64,000 bases of DNA from Pseudomonas laurylsulfatiphila (GCF_002934665.1 NZ_NIRS01000004.1:622501-686500), one strand, 5' to 3'. Positions 1 to 9,094 are shown, counted from the stretch's first letter. The notes: a model not told the origin generated them from the letters alone. Translations and numbers: made by a program.

Positions 1-439
1 TGGCCGCCGCCTCTTCCACCCGTCCCTGGGTAGCTTCGGTCATCACCTGCCCCTGAAACTGCAGATACTTGGACTCGGCAGCCTTGAAGCGGTCGAACAG
101 CACGCGCTCCTCAGGCAACACGATCAACTTGTCATAGCGCTGCTGTGCGCCATCGAGGACACTTTTGAGATCGTTGATCTTGCTGACGTTCTGCGCCTGT
201 GCCTGAGGGTCGCGATTGATGAGTAGACGCATGGTCAATGCTCGCAGCCGCAACATGTCCTGACTCATATCACCGACCGCCATCACACTAGGCAGCCAGT
301 TGTCATCGACCTGATCGGACTGCGCCCGCATGTTGGACATTTGCAGCAAAGCGAACGCGCCCAAGCCAAAAACCATCAACGCCAACAGACCAAAACCGAG
401 ACTCGCGCGCGGCGCAATATTGAGACTTCTGATACTCAT
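1..439 (-). CDS. Methyl-accepting chemotaxis protein, N-terminal part (cut by window edge)
   Basis: The gene runs off the left edge; only the first 146 or so residues are visible, read from an ATG at 439. A short basic head (SIRSLNIAPRAS) precedes a hydrophobic segment at about residues 11-33 (LGFGLLALMVFGLGAFALL), then a long charged helical region with the pattern of a four-helix-bundle periplasmic sensor domain (DMLRLRALTMRLLINRD, AAESKYLQFQGQ). This is the usual start of a chemoreceptor, which senses a small molecule outside the inner membrane and controls CheA. The HAMP and signalling domains would lie outside the window, so the class is inferred from the N-terminus only. The ligand cannot be told. 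Confidence 0.8.
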   Translation of the reverse strand, partial: MSIRSLNIAPRASLGFGLLALMVFGLGAFALLQMSNMRAQSDQVDDNWLPSVMAVGDMSQDMLRLRALTMRLLINRDPQAQAQNVSKINDLKSVLDGAQQRYDKLIVLPEERVLFDRFKAAESKYLQFQGQVMTEATQGRVEEAAA

Positions 440-675
440 TCCCCTGGTTCCTTCCAAAAGCGCTGCGTCAGGCAGCGGGTTCTTTAGACGGTATCGGACT
501 GTTGAAAATTTGCGTAAGACGAAAAAGTGATATCAAAACAACATTACTGCGACGGTAACGATTCAGCGAAAAGACTCACCCGTACAAGAAAACCGGAACG
601 CATATCCGGCACCATGCTCTATACCTTCAAGGTCTTTTTGATCGAATAAATATCCTGTTGCTTGCGAGGTTTCCC

Positions 676-1092
676 ATGACCGTCACCGTCAACACCGTTT
701 CTGCCGAAGGCTTTCGCCACAGCGTACAAATCGATGACCATGAACTCTTCGCCGACGTGCCCGTCACGGCGGGCGGTGAAGGCACCGCGCCGGAACCGCA
801 CGATTATTTCGATGCCGCGCTCGGCGCCTGCAAAGCCCTGACCCTCAAGCTCTATGCGAAGAAGAAGGACATCCCATTGACCGGTGTCGGCGTCGAGGTC
901 AAGCGCGACAACAGCCTGGAACAGAAAGGCCAATACACGCTGCACGTCAAACTGACCCTCAAGGGCGTACTCACCGACGCCCAGCGCGACGAGCTGCACC
1001 GCGTGGCCGATCGCTGCCCGATCCACAAGCTGATGACCACGTCTGAAGTCAGCATCGAAACGCATTTGTCCGAAGGCGCCTTCAGCCAATAG
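676..1092 (+). CDS. OsmC/Ohr family peroxidase-like protein
   Basis: A 138-residue protein of normal OsmC-family length. The two conserved cysteines are at residues 52 (LGACKALTL) and 114 (DRCPIHK); in the family this pair reduces organic hydroperoxides in the cytoplasm. The middle EPHDYFDAALGAC segment is typical of the YhfA-like subgroup rather than Ohr proper. I chose the ATG at 676, not the TTG at 658, because GAGG (665-668) lies just upstream of it. The pirin gene follows on the same strand after 62 bases, and the two may be co-expressed. The substrate is not shown by the sequence. Confidence 0.9.
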   Translation: MTVTVNTVSAEGFRHSVQIDDHELFADVPVTAGGEGTAPEPHDYFDAALGACKALTLKLYAKKKDIPLTGVGVEVKRDNSLEQKGQYTLHVKLTLKGVLTDAQRDELHRVADRCPIHKLMTTSEVSIETHLSEGAFSQ

Positions 1093-1154
1093 CGGCAACG
1101 GCTGCGCAAGCGGGTTATGCTCGAACGCATCACCCGCTCAGCCTGGAACGCACC

Positions 1155-2021
1155 ATGAACACTCCGCTCGTGATCCGCCCCCGCACCGAAGACGTCGAAG
1201 GCCAGCCGATCCTGCGTCCACTGCCATCCGCCAAGTGCCGCAGCGTCGGGCCATTCGTGTTTTTCGATCACATGCTGGAAACCCGTTATCCGCCGGGCAA
1301 AGGCATGAACATCCGCCAGCATCCGCACATTGGCCTGTCCACCCTGACCTATTTGTTCCAGGGGCAAATCCAGCACAAGGACAGTCTGGGCTCCGACCAG
1401 GTTGTTGATACCGGCGATGTCAGCTGGATGACGGCTGGCAGCGCCATTGCCCACGTCGAACGCACGCCCGAGGCACTCAAGGAGAGCGGCTTCACGATGC
1501 ACGGCTTGCAGATCTGGCTGGCATCGCCCAAGGACAAAGAACAGGGCCCGGGGCATTACAGCCACCATCCGGCGTCCACCTTGCCAGTCAGCGAAAACCT
1601 GGGGGTGAAGATCCGCATGATTGCCGGATCCGGCTTTTGCCTAGAGTCACCGGTGCCGGTGCTTTCTCCTACGTTGTACGCGGAATTGCACCTGCAAACG
1701 GCGACGACATTGCTGATTCCCACCGAGCATGAAGAACGTGCGCTGTATGTGTTGAGCGGCGAGGTGCAACTGGATGGCGAGCTGATAGAACCGCATTCGC
1801 TGGTGGTACTGCCTGCCGGGGAAGAGTTGACCCTGTTTGCTGAAAGCGACAGTCACGCCGTGCTGTTTGGCGGCGCGCCGCTGGACGGGCCACGGCGGAT
1901 CAACTGGAATTTTGTCGCAAGCGATCCGGCGGCGATTGATGAAGCGCGCCGGCGTTGGGCGGCCGGGGACTGGCCGACGGTGCCGGGGGAAGTTGAGCGG
2001 ATTGAACTGCCTGTGAAATAG
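1155..2021 (+). CDS. Pirin family protein (bicupin)
   Basis: A 288-residue pirin-like protein. The N-terminal cupin keeps the four usual metal ligands, His56 and His58 in QHPHIGLSTLTY and His100 and Glu102 in IAHVERTP, followed by the C-terminal cupin half (residues about 170-270). Bacterial pirins bind Fe(II); some act as quercetin 2,3-dioxygenases and others modulate metabolic enzymes. Which role applies here is unknown. It follows the OsmC-like gene on the same strand, consistent with an oxidative-stress pair. A REP-type hairpin lies just after the stop. Confidence 0.9.
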   Translation: MNTPLVIRPRTEDVEGQPILRPLPSAKCRSVGPFVFFDHMLETRYPPGKGMNIRQHPHIGLSTLTYLFQGQIQHKDSLGSDQVVDTGDVSWMTAGSAIAHVERTPEALKESGFTMHGLQIWLASPKDKEQGPGHYSHHPASTLPVSENLGVKIRMIAGSGFCLESPVPVLSPTLYAELHLQTATTLLIPTEHEERALYVLSGEVQLDGELIEPHSLVVLPAGEELTLFAESDSHAVLFGGAPLDGPRRINWNFVASDPAAIDEARRRWAAGDWPTVPGEVERIELPVK

Positions 2022-2045
2022 GCCTCCTCAACTCACACAAAACCC

Positions 2046-2110
2046 TGTAGAAGCCGGCTTGCCGGCGATGGCGATCTTGAGGTTGCCATCGCTGGCAAGC
2101 CAGCTCCTAC
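2046..2110. repeat. REP pair (REPIN), GCCGGCTTGCCGGCGA type
   Basis: Two inverted REP-like units (TGTAGAAGCCGGCTTGCCGG and its imperfect reverse CTGGCAAGCCAGCTCCTAC) face each other between two converging genes, pirin and the dienelactone hydrolase. It belongs to the same family as the copy at 63298-63376. Confidence 0.75.
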
Positions 2111-2121
2111 AAAGACTGCGA

Positions 2122-2850
2122 TCAGCCCTTGAACACTTCATCCAGCAAATTATGCATCGAAGTGAACGCCCGGGCAGCCACCTTGGCGTCATACATCATC
2201 ATGCCCGGCACCTTGGCGTGCGGGTCGGTGAACGAGTGAAACGCACCGCCGTAGCTCAGCAATTGCCAGTCCACACTGGCCGCGTTCATTTCATCTTCGA
2301 ACGCCGGCAACTGCTCCTTCGGCACCAGTGGATCGGAAGCACCGTGCAGGACCAGGACCTTACCCTTGATGTTTTTCGCGTCGGCCGGATTCGGTGTATC
2401 CAGCGTGCCGTGGAAGGATACCGCAGCCTTCACCGGCGCACCGGTACGGGCAAACTCCAGGGCACAGCAGCCACCAAAACAGAAACCGTAGGTCGCCAGC
2501 TTCGACGTATCGACGGCCGCCTCGCCCTGGCTCTGCAACTGTTCGAATGCTACCTGCATGCGCTTGCGCAGTAACCCACGGTCATTCTTCAACGGCATCA
2601 TTGCCGCTCCAGCCTCGTCATTGTTCGACGGACGAACCGATTGCCCGTAAAGGTCGGCGATCAGCACCACGTAGCCCTTGGCCGCCACGGACCTGGCGAT
2701 CTCCTCGGCACCGGCGCTGACGCCCATCCAGTTCGGCGCCATCAACAAACCCGGACGCGGGCCTTTATGGTCGGCATCGAAGGCCAGACGGCTTTCGTAG
2801 GCCTGGCCATCAATCTGATAGGCAACGGAACGTACAGTGATCTGGCTCAT
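2122..2850 (-). CDS. Dienelactone hydrolase family protein
   Basis: A 242-residue alpha/beta hydrolase of the DLH family. The catalytic triad is visible: Cys124 in GFCFGG, Asp173 in LHGASDPLVP and His205 in GGAFHSFTDP. Carboxymethylenebutenolidases of this family open dienelactone in chloro-aromatic breakdown, but many homologues work on other esters, and no catechol genes lie nearby. I set the start at MSQITV because AGGAGT lies just upstream; the longer reading lacks this signal. The gene follows htpG on the same strand, with the htpG terminator between them, so it is probably a separate transcript. Confidence 0.9.
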   Translation of the reverse strand: MSQITVRSVAYQIDGQAYESRLAFDADHKGPRPGLLMAPNWMGVSAGAEEIARSVAAKGYVVLIADLYGQSVRPSNNDEAGAAMMPLKNDRGLLRKRMQVAFEQLQSQGEAAVDTSKLATYGFCFGGCCALEFARTGAPVKAAVSFHGTLDTPNPADAKNIKGKVLVLHGASDPLVPKEQLPAFEDEMNAASVDWQLLSYGGAFHSFTDPHAKVPGMMMYDAKVAARAFTSMHNLLDEVFKG

Positions 2851-2882
2851 TTCTGACTCCTGATTGTTGAACACCAGAATGA

Positions 2883-2906
2883 AAAAACCCGCCGAAGCGG
2901 GTTTTT
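2883..2906 (-). terminator. Rho-independent terminator after htpG
   Basis: The arms AAAAACCCGC and GCGGGTTTTT enclose a CGAA tetraloop. The hairpin lies 12 bases past the htpG stop. Its A and T runs make it able to work on both strands. Confidence 0.9.
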
Positions 2907-2917
2907 CTGCAACACAG

Positions 2918-4822
2918 TTAAGCGGATAGCTCGACCAACAGTTTGTTCAGACGGCGCACATAGGCCGCCGGATCTTTCAAGCTGTCGCCGGCCGCCAGGG
3001 CCGCCTGATCGAAGAGGATGTGCGACAGATCGCCGAAGCGCTCGTCGCTCTGCTCGTTATCGAGCTTCTCGATCAGCGGGTGAGCCGGGTTGAATTCGAA
3101 GATCGGCTTCGAATCCGGAACCTTTTGCCCGCTGGCTTCGAGGATCTGGCGCATCTGCAGGCCCAGGTCCTGCTCACCGATGGCCAGGATCGCCGGCGAA
3201 TCGGTCAGGCGATGGGACACCCGGACTTCCGCAACGGATTCGCCCAGCGCGGTTTTCAGGCGCTCAACCAGACCTTCTTTAGACTTCGCGACTTCTTCCG
3301 CAGCCTTCTTGTCCTCTTCCGAGTCCAGGTTGCCGAGGTCCAGGTCACCGCGTGCCACGTCGACGAAGTTCTTGCCGTCGAAGTCGCTGAGGTAGCTCAT
3401 CAGCCACTCGTCGATGCGGTCGGTCAACAGCAGCACTTCGATGCCTTTCTTGCGGAAGACTTCCAGGTGCGGGCTGTTCTTGACCTGCGCGTAGGTTTCG
3501 CCGGTCAGGTAGTAGATCTTGTCCTGACCTTCCTTGGCGCGCGCCAGGTACTCGGCCAGGCCGACAACCTGCTCGCCATCATCGCCACTGGTCGATGCGA
3601 AACGCAGCAGACCGGCGATCTTTTCCTTGTTGGCGAAATCTTCTGCCGGGCCTTCTTTCATGACCTGACCGAAGTTTTTCCAGAAGCCCTTGTACTGCTC
3701 AGGCTCGTTTTTCGCCAATTTTTCCAGCATGTCCAGCACGCGCTTGGTCAGCGCCGACTTCATGGAGTCGATGATCGGGTCTTTCTGCAGGATTTCCCGC
3801 GACACGTTCAGCGACAGGTCGTTGGAGTCGACCACACCCTTGATGAAGCGCAGGTACAGCGGCAGGAAGGACTCGGCCTGATCCATGACGAACACGCGCT
3901 GCACGTACAGCTTCAGGCCTTTCGGCGCTTCACGCTGGTACAGGTCGAACGGAGCACGGGTCGGTACGTAGAGCAGCGAGCTGTATTCCAGCTTGCCTTC
4001 GACCTTGTTGTGGCTCCAGCTCAGCGGGTTTTCGAAATCGTGAGCGATGTGCTTGTAGAACTCCTGGTATTCCTCGTCCTTGATCTCGGTACGCGGACGG
4101 GTCCACAGAGCGCTGGCGCGGTTGACGGTTTCCCATTCAACGGCCGGTTTGTCTTCGCCTTCAGCGGCCGCCACTTCTTTTGGCAACTCGATCGGCAAGG
4201 CGATGTGGTCGGAGTACTTCTTGATGATGTTGCGCAGGCGCCAGCCATCGGCGAACTCGTCTTCACCGGATTTCAGGTGCAGGACAATGCGAGTGCCGCG
4301 CTCGGCCTTGTCGATGGTCGCAACTTCGAAGTCACCTTCGCCCTTGGACGACCAGTGCACGCCTTCGCTGGCAGCGCTGCCGGCACGACGGCTATACACA
4401 TCGACTTTGTCGGCGACGATGAAGGCGGAGTAGAAACCGACACCGAACTGGCCGATCAGGTGCGAGTCTTTTTTCTGGTCGCCGGTCAGGTGCTTCATGA
4501 AATCGGCGGTGCCGGACTTGGCGATGGTACCCAGGTGGGTTATCGCGTCTTCGCGGCTCATGCCGATACCGTTGTCTTCGAGGGTGACGGTTTTAGCGTC
4601 CTTGTCGAAGCTCACGCGGATTTTCAGTTCGGCGCCGCCTTCCAGCAGCTCTGGCTTGGCCAGGGCTTCGAAACGTAATTTGTCGACAGCGTCAGAGGCG
4701 TTCGAGATCAATTCGCGAAGGAAAATTTCCTTGTTGGAATACAGCGAATGGATCATGAGATGCAGCAGCTGCTTCACCTCGGTCTGGAAGCCCAGGGTTT
4801 CCTTTTGAGTTTCCACACTCAT
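2918..4822 (-). CDS. htpG: Chaperone protein HtpG (Hsp90 family)
   Basis: A 634-residue cytoplasmic Hsp90 homologue, the length usual in Pseudomonas. The N-terminal GHKL ATPase domain holds IFLRELISNASDA (the ATP/Mg site Asn), LEDNGIGM and IGQFGVGFYSAF; the middle domain has the Arg of LNVSREILQ; a C-terminal dimerisation domain ends the chain. It refolds client proteins in an ATP cycle. The start at MSVETQKE has a GGAG ten bases upstream; an in-frame ATG two codons earlier is also possible. No clear heat-shock (sigma32) promoter was recognised. It is followed by a strong terminator. Confidence 0.98.
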   Translation of the reverse strand: MSVETQKETLGFQTEVKQLLHLMIHSLYSNKEIFLRELISNASDAVDKLRFEALAKPELLEGGAELKIRVSFDKDAKTVTLEDNGIGMSREDAITHLGTIAKSGTADFMKHLTGDQKKDSHLIGQFGVGFYSAFIVADKVDVYSRRAGSAASEGVHWSSKGEGDFEVATIDKAERGTRIVLHLKSGEDEFADGWRLRNIIKKYSDHIALPIELPKEVAAAEGEDKPAVEWETVNRASALWTRPRTEIKDEEYQEFYKHIAHDFENPLSWSHNKVEGKLEYSSLLYVPTRAPFDLYQREAPKGLKLYVQRVFVMDQAESFLPLYLRFIKGVVDSNDLSLNVSREILQKDPIIDSMKSALTKRVLDMLEKLAKNEPEQYKGFWKNFGQVMKEGPAEDFANKEKIAGLLRFASTSGDDGEQVVGLAEYLARAKEGQDKIYYLTGETYAQVKNSPHLEVFRKKGIEVLLLTDRIDEWLMSYLSDFDGKNFVDVARGDLDLGNLDSEEDKKAAEEVAKSKEGLVERLKTALGESVAEVRVSHRLTDSPAILAIGEQDLGLQMRQILEASGQKVPDSKPIFEFNPAHPLIEKLDNEQSDERFGDLSHILFDQAALAAGDSLKDPAAYVRRLNKLLVELSA

Positions 4823-4903
4823 GGTCATCAAACTCCAATCAGATGGCATAAGCCGCGACCTTGAGGGTCGGCGGCGGGTTGTCATCAGAGTTTGGGGCTG
4901 AGT

Positions 4904-5356
4904 TCAGGATTTCAAGGGCTCCTCGAGTTTGAAATGTGCACGGGCCGTGGCGATGGGTTCGGCTTCGGTACTTTGCCAGGCGGTAATCGCCACGTTGGCA
5001 ACCCGTCGCCCCTGGCGGCAAACCTGGCATCGGGCCCAGGTGTCGCGAAACTGCCCGGCTCGCAGGTAATCCAGGGAGAAGTCGATGATCTTCGGCACCC
5101 CGGATGAACCGGTAAACACCAGCAGGTGCAGTGCCGCTGCCAACTCCATGAACCCGGCGATCACCCCGCCATGAATCGCCGGCAGCAAAGGGTTACCAAT
5201 GTTGTCCTTGTTCGCCGGCAACTTGAACAGCAGCTCATCTCCCACCCGTGAACATTCGACGCCGATCAGCCGGGCATAGGGAATCAAACCCAGCAGCGAG
5301 GCGTAATCGCCTTGCTCATGGGCCTTTTGCAATTGATCCTTCAGCGACTCGCTCAT
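4904..5356 (-). CDS. PaaI-type hotdog thioesterase (second of a tandem pair)
   Basis: A 150-residue single hotdog-fold protein. The AIHGGVIAGFMELAAAL helix carries the HGG motif and acidic residue that define the PaaI/YbgC-like acyl-CoA thioesterases. It probably hydrolyses a CoA thioester in the cytoplasm as a homo-oligomer or with its neighbour. Its start codon overlaps the stop of the preceding thioesterase gene (ATGA), so the two are translationally coupled. The two proteins are distant paralogues. The substrate is unknown. Confidence 0.88.
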   Translation of the reverse strand: MSESLKDQLQKAHEQGDYASLLGLIPYARLIGVECSRVGDELLFKLPANKDNIGNPLLPAIHGGVIAGFMELAAALHLLVFTGSSGVPKIIDFSLDYLRAGQFRDTWARCQVCRQGRRVANVAITAWQSTEAEPIATARAHFKLEEPLKS

Positions 5357-5829
5357 TGCGCACCTCCGGCAACCGCACCACCAAAGCCCTTGGTGCCTTT
5401 GATGCCCTTGCCCATGCGCATGAAAGTGCCTGTCACATGGGCAATGGGTTGCCCAGGGTCATCCTGATAGGCGAAACCACGGGCAAAAATCACGTCGGTG
5501 GTGACCCGGTAGCACTGGGCGAAACCATAGACATCCTTATGCGGTTCGGCGGCGTGCATGTAGTCGATGCGCAGGTCGAGGGTCGGGCAGACTTCGAACT
5601 CCGGGAGCACACAGAGCGTCGCCATGCCACAGGCCGTGTCCATCAGCGAGGTGACTGCCCCGCCATGAATCACGCCGGTTTCGGGATTGCCAACGATCTG
5701 CGGGCTGTACGGCAGCACAATCGTCAGTCCTTCGCTGCTGGCGCTGTGAACGCTTAGTCCAAGTACCTGACAATGTCGCAGCGCCGACAGAAAGCGCTTC
5801 GCTCGCTCAAAAACGGGGTTCTCAGCCAT
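5353..5829 (-). CDS. PaaI-type hotdog thioesterase (first of a tandem pair)
   Basis: A 158-residue hotdog-fold protein with VIHGGAVTSLMDTACGMA, the HGG-plus-Asp active-site helix of PaaI-like thioesterases, and the TLDLRIDYMHAA strand typical of the fold. It overlaps the next gene by four bases, so the pair forms a two-gene operon. A hetero-oligomer of the two gene products is possible but is inference. Nothing nearby indicates the acyl group. Confidence 0.88.
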   Translation of the reverse strand: MAENPVFERAKRFLSALRHCQVLGLSVHSASSEGLTIVLPYSPQIVGNPETGVIHGGAVTSLMDTACGMATLCVLPEFEVCPTLDLRIDYMHAAEPHKDVYGFAQCYRVTTDVIFARGFAYQDDPGQPIAHVTGTFMRMGKGIKGTKGFGGAVAGGAQ

Positions 5830-5988
5830 TTGATAAACACTCTTGTTTAGGTTCGCGCAATGCGGTGGCAGTCCGGGTAAAAGTTCCGCATTAGAACAAA
5901 ACTTATATATCTGAAAGAATTAAGGAACTTAACCCTGATGTATGGGTTCTTAAGGCCAGTAGATGCTTTTCATCAGGAGAAACACCCC

Positions 5989-6252
5989 ATGCGTAAGACT
6001 TTAGCTATTGCCTTGATGTTGACCGCTTCCCTCGGTCTCGCTGCCTGCGATAAAAAATCCGAGGACAAAGCTCAAGAAGCTAACAAACATGCTGAGCAAG
6101 CTCAGCAAGACATGAGCAAAGCTCAGGATAAAGTGAACGACGCGGCGAAAGAAAACGCCGAAGCTGCCAAAGCTCAGGCTGAATCGAACGCGGAAGCGGC
6201 AAAAGAGGCTGCTCCGGCCACTCCGGCCGCTCCGGAAGCGCCTAAGAACTAA
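5989..6252 (+). CDS. Small Ala/Glu-rich lipoprotein
   Basis: An 87-residue protein with a signal peptide (MRKTLAIALMLTASLG) and lipobox LAAC, so Cys19 or so should be lipidated. The mature part is almost wholly charged and Ala-rich heptad-like helix (EEANKHAEQAQQDM type) followed by a Pro/Ala tail. The amino-acid pattern suggests a coiled coil at the membrane or wall, like Lpp- or OprI-type proteins, but no named family is certain. The start has CAGGAGA upstream; an in-frame ATG at 5938 would spoil the signal peptide. A good terminator follows. Confidence 0.85.
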   Translation: MRKTLAIALMLTASLGLAACDKKSEDKAQEANKHAEQAQQDMSKAQDKVNDAAKENAEAAKAQAESNAEAAKEAAPATPAAPEAPKN

Positions 6253-6275
6253 TCCGGTTTTTAGCGTGATAAACG

Positions 6276-6302
6276 AAAACCCGCCAAGTGCGGGTTTTCT
6301 TT
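6276..6302 (+). terminator. Rho-independent terminator after the small lipoprotein gene
   Basis: The stem AAAACCCGC/GCGGGTTTT with a CAAGT loop is followed by T residues. It lies between converging genes and may serve both. Confidence 0.88.
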
Positions 6303-6319
6303 TGCCTTCAAAAAAATGC

Positions 6320-6721
6320 TTAGAGCAAAATCGTTCGAAAAGTCGGACTAATCATCAGCAACAGCGAACAGATTAATCCCACCAGCCAGACCAGACTGCG
6401 TTGCCAGGCCAGGTCCTTCCAGTAACACACCAGATAAATAACCCGGGTGATCACAAAGATGATCGCGAGCAAATCGATGAGCCAGCCTGCCGTCTGCGTT
6501 GTATGCGCCATCAACACACCCACCGCAAACAATATAAAGGCTTCAAAACTATTCTGATGCGCCGCCACCGCACGGGCACCGAAACCTGTGAGTTGGCCCT
6601 GCTGTTGGCGCGGTAGGTGATTGTTGTAACCGCCCTGCTCTTTCATGGCCGTGGTCACGGGCATACGCGCCACGTAAATCAGCACGGCACTGATAAACAC
6701 ACACCAGAACGGAATACTCAT
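6320..6721 (-). CDS. MAPEG family membrane protein
   Basis: A 133-residue inner-membrane protein with four hydrophobic helices and the MAPEG-type middle segment (GFGARAVAAHQNSFEAFILFAVGVL). Bacterial MAPEG proteins resemble glutathione-using membrane enzymes, but most, including this one, have no proven reaction. The ATG at 6719-6721 overlaps the stop of the DUF599 gene (TGATG), so the two are translated together; a TTG one codon earlier is an alternative. Confidence 0.85.
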   Translation of the reverse strand: MSIPFWCVFISAVLIYVARMPVTTAMKEQGGYNNHLPRQQQGQLTGFGARAVAAHQNSFEAFILFAVGVLMAHTTQTAGWLIDLLAIIFVITRVIYLVCYWKDLAWQRSLVWLVGLICSLLLMISPTFRTILL

Positions 6722-7458
6722 CAAGCAGCCTCTTTGATCACCTCGGGCAATGGCGCCTCTGTAGGGGTATAGACCATCACGTCGAGTACGTCAGAGTGAA
6801 ACTCGCGACGGTACAGCACAAATACCACGCCGGCACTCATCAACATGAACAACCAGGGGCTGACAAACCAGGCCAGCATGGTCATGCCGAAGTAGTAGGA
6901 ACGCAGACCGAAGTTGAACTGGTTGGCGGCCATGGAGATGACACGGGCCGCGCGGGAAGCAAATGCCTTGCGCTCTTGCTCCGACACAAGACGCTCGCCG
7001 ACCATTGGCGCCGAACCCACCAGTACCGCCGCAAAGTTGTACTGGCGCATGCACCAGCTGAACGTAAAGAACGCATAGACAAACACCAGCGCCAGGCACA
7101 GCAACTTGATTTCCGACATGCCCTGGGACGCCTGTTGCACCATCGGGATATCCGCCAGCAACGATACCGCCCTTTCCGAAGCCCCCAGCACCGTGAGAAT
7201 ACCGGCCAGGATAATCAACGTACTGGAGGCGAAGAACGAAGCGTTGCGTTCCAGGTTGCCGATCACGCTGGCATCGGCGATACGGTTGTCGCGCAGCAGC
7301 ATGCGGCGCATCCAGTCTTCACGATAGAGGTGCAGCACACTGGCCAGGCACGCGGTGTCACGGCCTTTCCAGGTGGCATAGCGGGTGTACCCGCCCCAGC
7401 AGATGACGAACCAGATGGCGGCAAGGATGTGGATCAGGTTGGCTTGGATGAACGACAT
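6721..7458 (-). CDS. DUF599 family membrane protein
   Basis: A 245-residue protein of the DUF599 family with about four membrane segments: near the N-terminus (IHILAAIWFVICWGGYTRYA), mid-chain (STLIILAGILTVLGA, LLCLALVFVYAFFTF) and near the C-terminus (MLAWFVSPWLFMLMSAGVVFVLY). The conserved NQFNFGLRSYYF stretch is typical of the family. The function is unknown. The start at MSFIQ has AAGGA upstream. It is coupled to the MAPEG gene by overlapping stop and start codons. Confidence 0.85.
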   Translation of the reverse strand: MSFIQANLIHILAAIWFVICWGGYTRYATWKGRDTACLASVLHLYREDWMRRMLLRDNRIADASVIGNLERNASFFASSTLIILAGILTVLGASERAVSLLADIPMVQQASQGMSEIKLLCLALVFVYAFFTFSWCMRQYNFAAVLVGSAPMVGERLVSEQERKAFASRAARVISMAANQFNFGLRSYYFGMTMLAWFVSPWLFMLMSAGVVFVLYRREFHSDVLDVMVYTPTEAPLPEVIKEAA

Positions 7459-7496
7459 GCAGGTCCTTGTGATGTAGTGGCGGAACACCGTCCCCC

Positions 7497-7605
7497 TGTA
7501 GGAGCGAGCTTGCTCGCGAAGGTCGCGAAGGTCGCGAACTATGGCGCGTGTTACCTGGATAAACGCGTCGCTCTCAGGTTCTTCGCGAGCAAGCTCGCTC
7601 CTACA
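7497..7605. repeat. REPIN, GTAGGAGCGAGCTTGCTCGCGA type
   Basis: Two REP units in opposite orientation (TGTAGGAGCGAGCTTGCTCG and CGAGCAAGCTCGCTCCTACA) with a spacer that starts with a short tandem GGTCGCGAA repeat. It lies between DUF599 and the brnQ terminator. Confidence 0.85.
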
Positions 7606-7663
7606 AGTGGATTGCGCAGTCTTTCGACGTTAGCGCAGAAGAAAAGACACCGCATCACCCCAT

Positions 7664-7700
7664 AAAAAAATGCCCCGTATCGATTGATACGGGGCATTTC
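7664..7700 (-). terminator. Rho-independent terminator after brnQ
   Basis: A 12-bp perfect stem, ATGCCCCGTATC/GATACGGGGCAT, with a GATT loop; on the minus strand it is followed by seven T. Confidence 0.92.
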
Positions 7701-7740
7701 TGTTTTTTTCACAGGCCCGCTTGTGACGGGCCGGTAAAGC

Positions 7741-9054
7741 TTAAGCCAGCGCTTCTTCGCGCTTGCCCAGCAGACGGTCGCAGACCACGGCAACCACCAG
7801 CGTCATCACCGAAGGCACCAGCCAGGCCAGGCCCTGCTCGCTCAGCGGCAGGTGCGCCATTTGCGTCGGCATCCAGTCCGCCAGGCCTGCACCCTTGAGG
7901 GCGTCGATCAGGCCGAAGATGAACGACACCAGCATGACCGGGCCGAGGATACGGCCCTGCTCATGCCAGAAGTCCTTGCAGAAGCTCAACGCCACCAGAA
8001 CGATGCACGGTGGGTAGATCGCGGTGAGCACCGGGATCGAGAACGCAATCAGCTTGGTCAGGCCCAGGTTGGACACCAGCAGCGAGAACGCAGCGAGAAT
8101 GATCACCAGTGTCTTGTAGGACAGCGGCACCACTCGGCTGAAGTACTCGGCGCAGGCACAGGTCAGGCCGACCGCGGTCACCAGGCACGCCAGGGAAATC
8201 AGCACGGCCAGGAAACCGCTGCCCAGCGAACCGAAGGTGCGTTGTACGTAAGCGTGCAGTACCGCCGCGCCATTGGTAGCGCCAGCGGCCACTTCATGGC
8301 TGCCCGAACCAAGACGGAACAGGCTGACGTAAACCAGCGCCAGGCCGACGCCGGCGATCAGGCCGGCGATGATCGCATAACGGGTGATCAGTGCCGGCGA
8401 CTCGACGCCGCGGGAGCGGATGGCGTTGACGATGACGATGCCGAACACCAGGGCGCCCAGGGTATCCATGGTCAGGTAACCATTGATGAAGCCCTGGGAA
8501 AACGGTGCCGCCACGTATTCAGGCGTAGCTTGGCCAATGTCTCCGGCCGGCAAGGCGAATGCAGCAATGCCCAGCACAGCCAGGGCGATGATCTTCAGCG
8601 GAGCGAGGAAGCGCCCTACGGTGTCCAGCAAACGGCCTGGGTACAGCGAGATGAAGAACACCAGCAGGAAGTAAACCGAGCTGTACAGGAACAATGCCAG
8701 CGGGCTCTCGCCGGTCAGCGGCGCGAGGCCCACTTCGAAGGATACCGTCGCGGTACGTGGCGTCGCGAACAGCGGGCCAACAGCGAGGTAGCAGGCCGCT
8801 GCCAACAGGCCACCAGCCACTTTACCGATCGGGCTGCTCAAGGCATCCATTGCCCCACCGACCTTGGCCAGCGCCACAACGGTGATCACCGGCAGACCAA
8901 CGGCCGTGACCAGGAAACCCAGCGCCGCCATCCACACATTGGGCCCGGACTGCAAACCGACGATAGGCGGGAAGATGATGTTGCCAGCCCCGACGAACAG
9001 GGCAAACGTCATAAAACCAAGTGCCAGGATGTCCTGGCCTTTCAACACTTTCAT
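7741..9054 (-). CDS. brnQ: Branched-chain amino acid transport system II carrier protein BrnQ
   Basis: A 437-residue inner-membrane carrier with about 12 hydrophobic helices. The opening FMTFALFVGAGNIIFPP and the SLACLVTAVGLT segment are hallmarks of the LIVCS (BrnQ/BraB) family, which imports Leu, Ile and Val with Na+ or H+. The start at MKVLKGQDIL is fixed by family alignment, although no Shine-Dalgarno is visible just upstream. It stands alone between its own terminator and a 370-base control region. A short inverted repeat lies about 40 bases upstream of the start. Confidence 0.95.
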   Translation of the reverse strand: MKVLKGQDILALGFMTFALFVGAGNIIFPPIVGLQSGPNVWMAALGFLVTAVGLPVITVVALAKVGGAMDALSSPIGKVAGGLLAAACYLAVGPLFATPRTATVSFEVGLAPLTGESPLALFLYSSVYFLLVFFISLYPGRLLDTVGRFLAPLKIIALAVLGIAAFALPAGDIGQATPEYVAAPFSQGFINGYLTMDTLGALVFGIVIVNAIRSRGVESPALITRYAIIAGLIAGVGLALVYVSLFRLGSGSHEVAAGATNGAAVLHAYVQRTFGSLGSGFLAVLISLACLVTAVGLTCACAEYFSRVVPLSYKTLVIILAAFSLLVSNLGLTKLIAFSIPVLTAIYPPCIVLVALSFCKDFWHEQGRILGPVMLVSFIFGLIDALKGAGLADWMPTQMAHLPLSEQGLAWLVPSVMTLVVAVVCDRLLGKREEALA

Positions 9055-9094
9055 TAAGGAAATACCACACTACTGAATCGGAATTTAGAGAGGG

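Noticed and set aside
3020..4678. Long plus-strand frame opposite htpG
   Set aside because: Antisense shadow of a strongly conserved chaperone gene.
7852..9057. Plus-strand frame opposite brnQ
   Set aside because: Same reason: the reverse of a hydrophobic protein gives a Gln/Arg-rich shadow.
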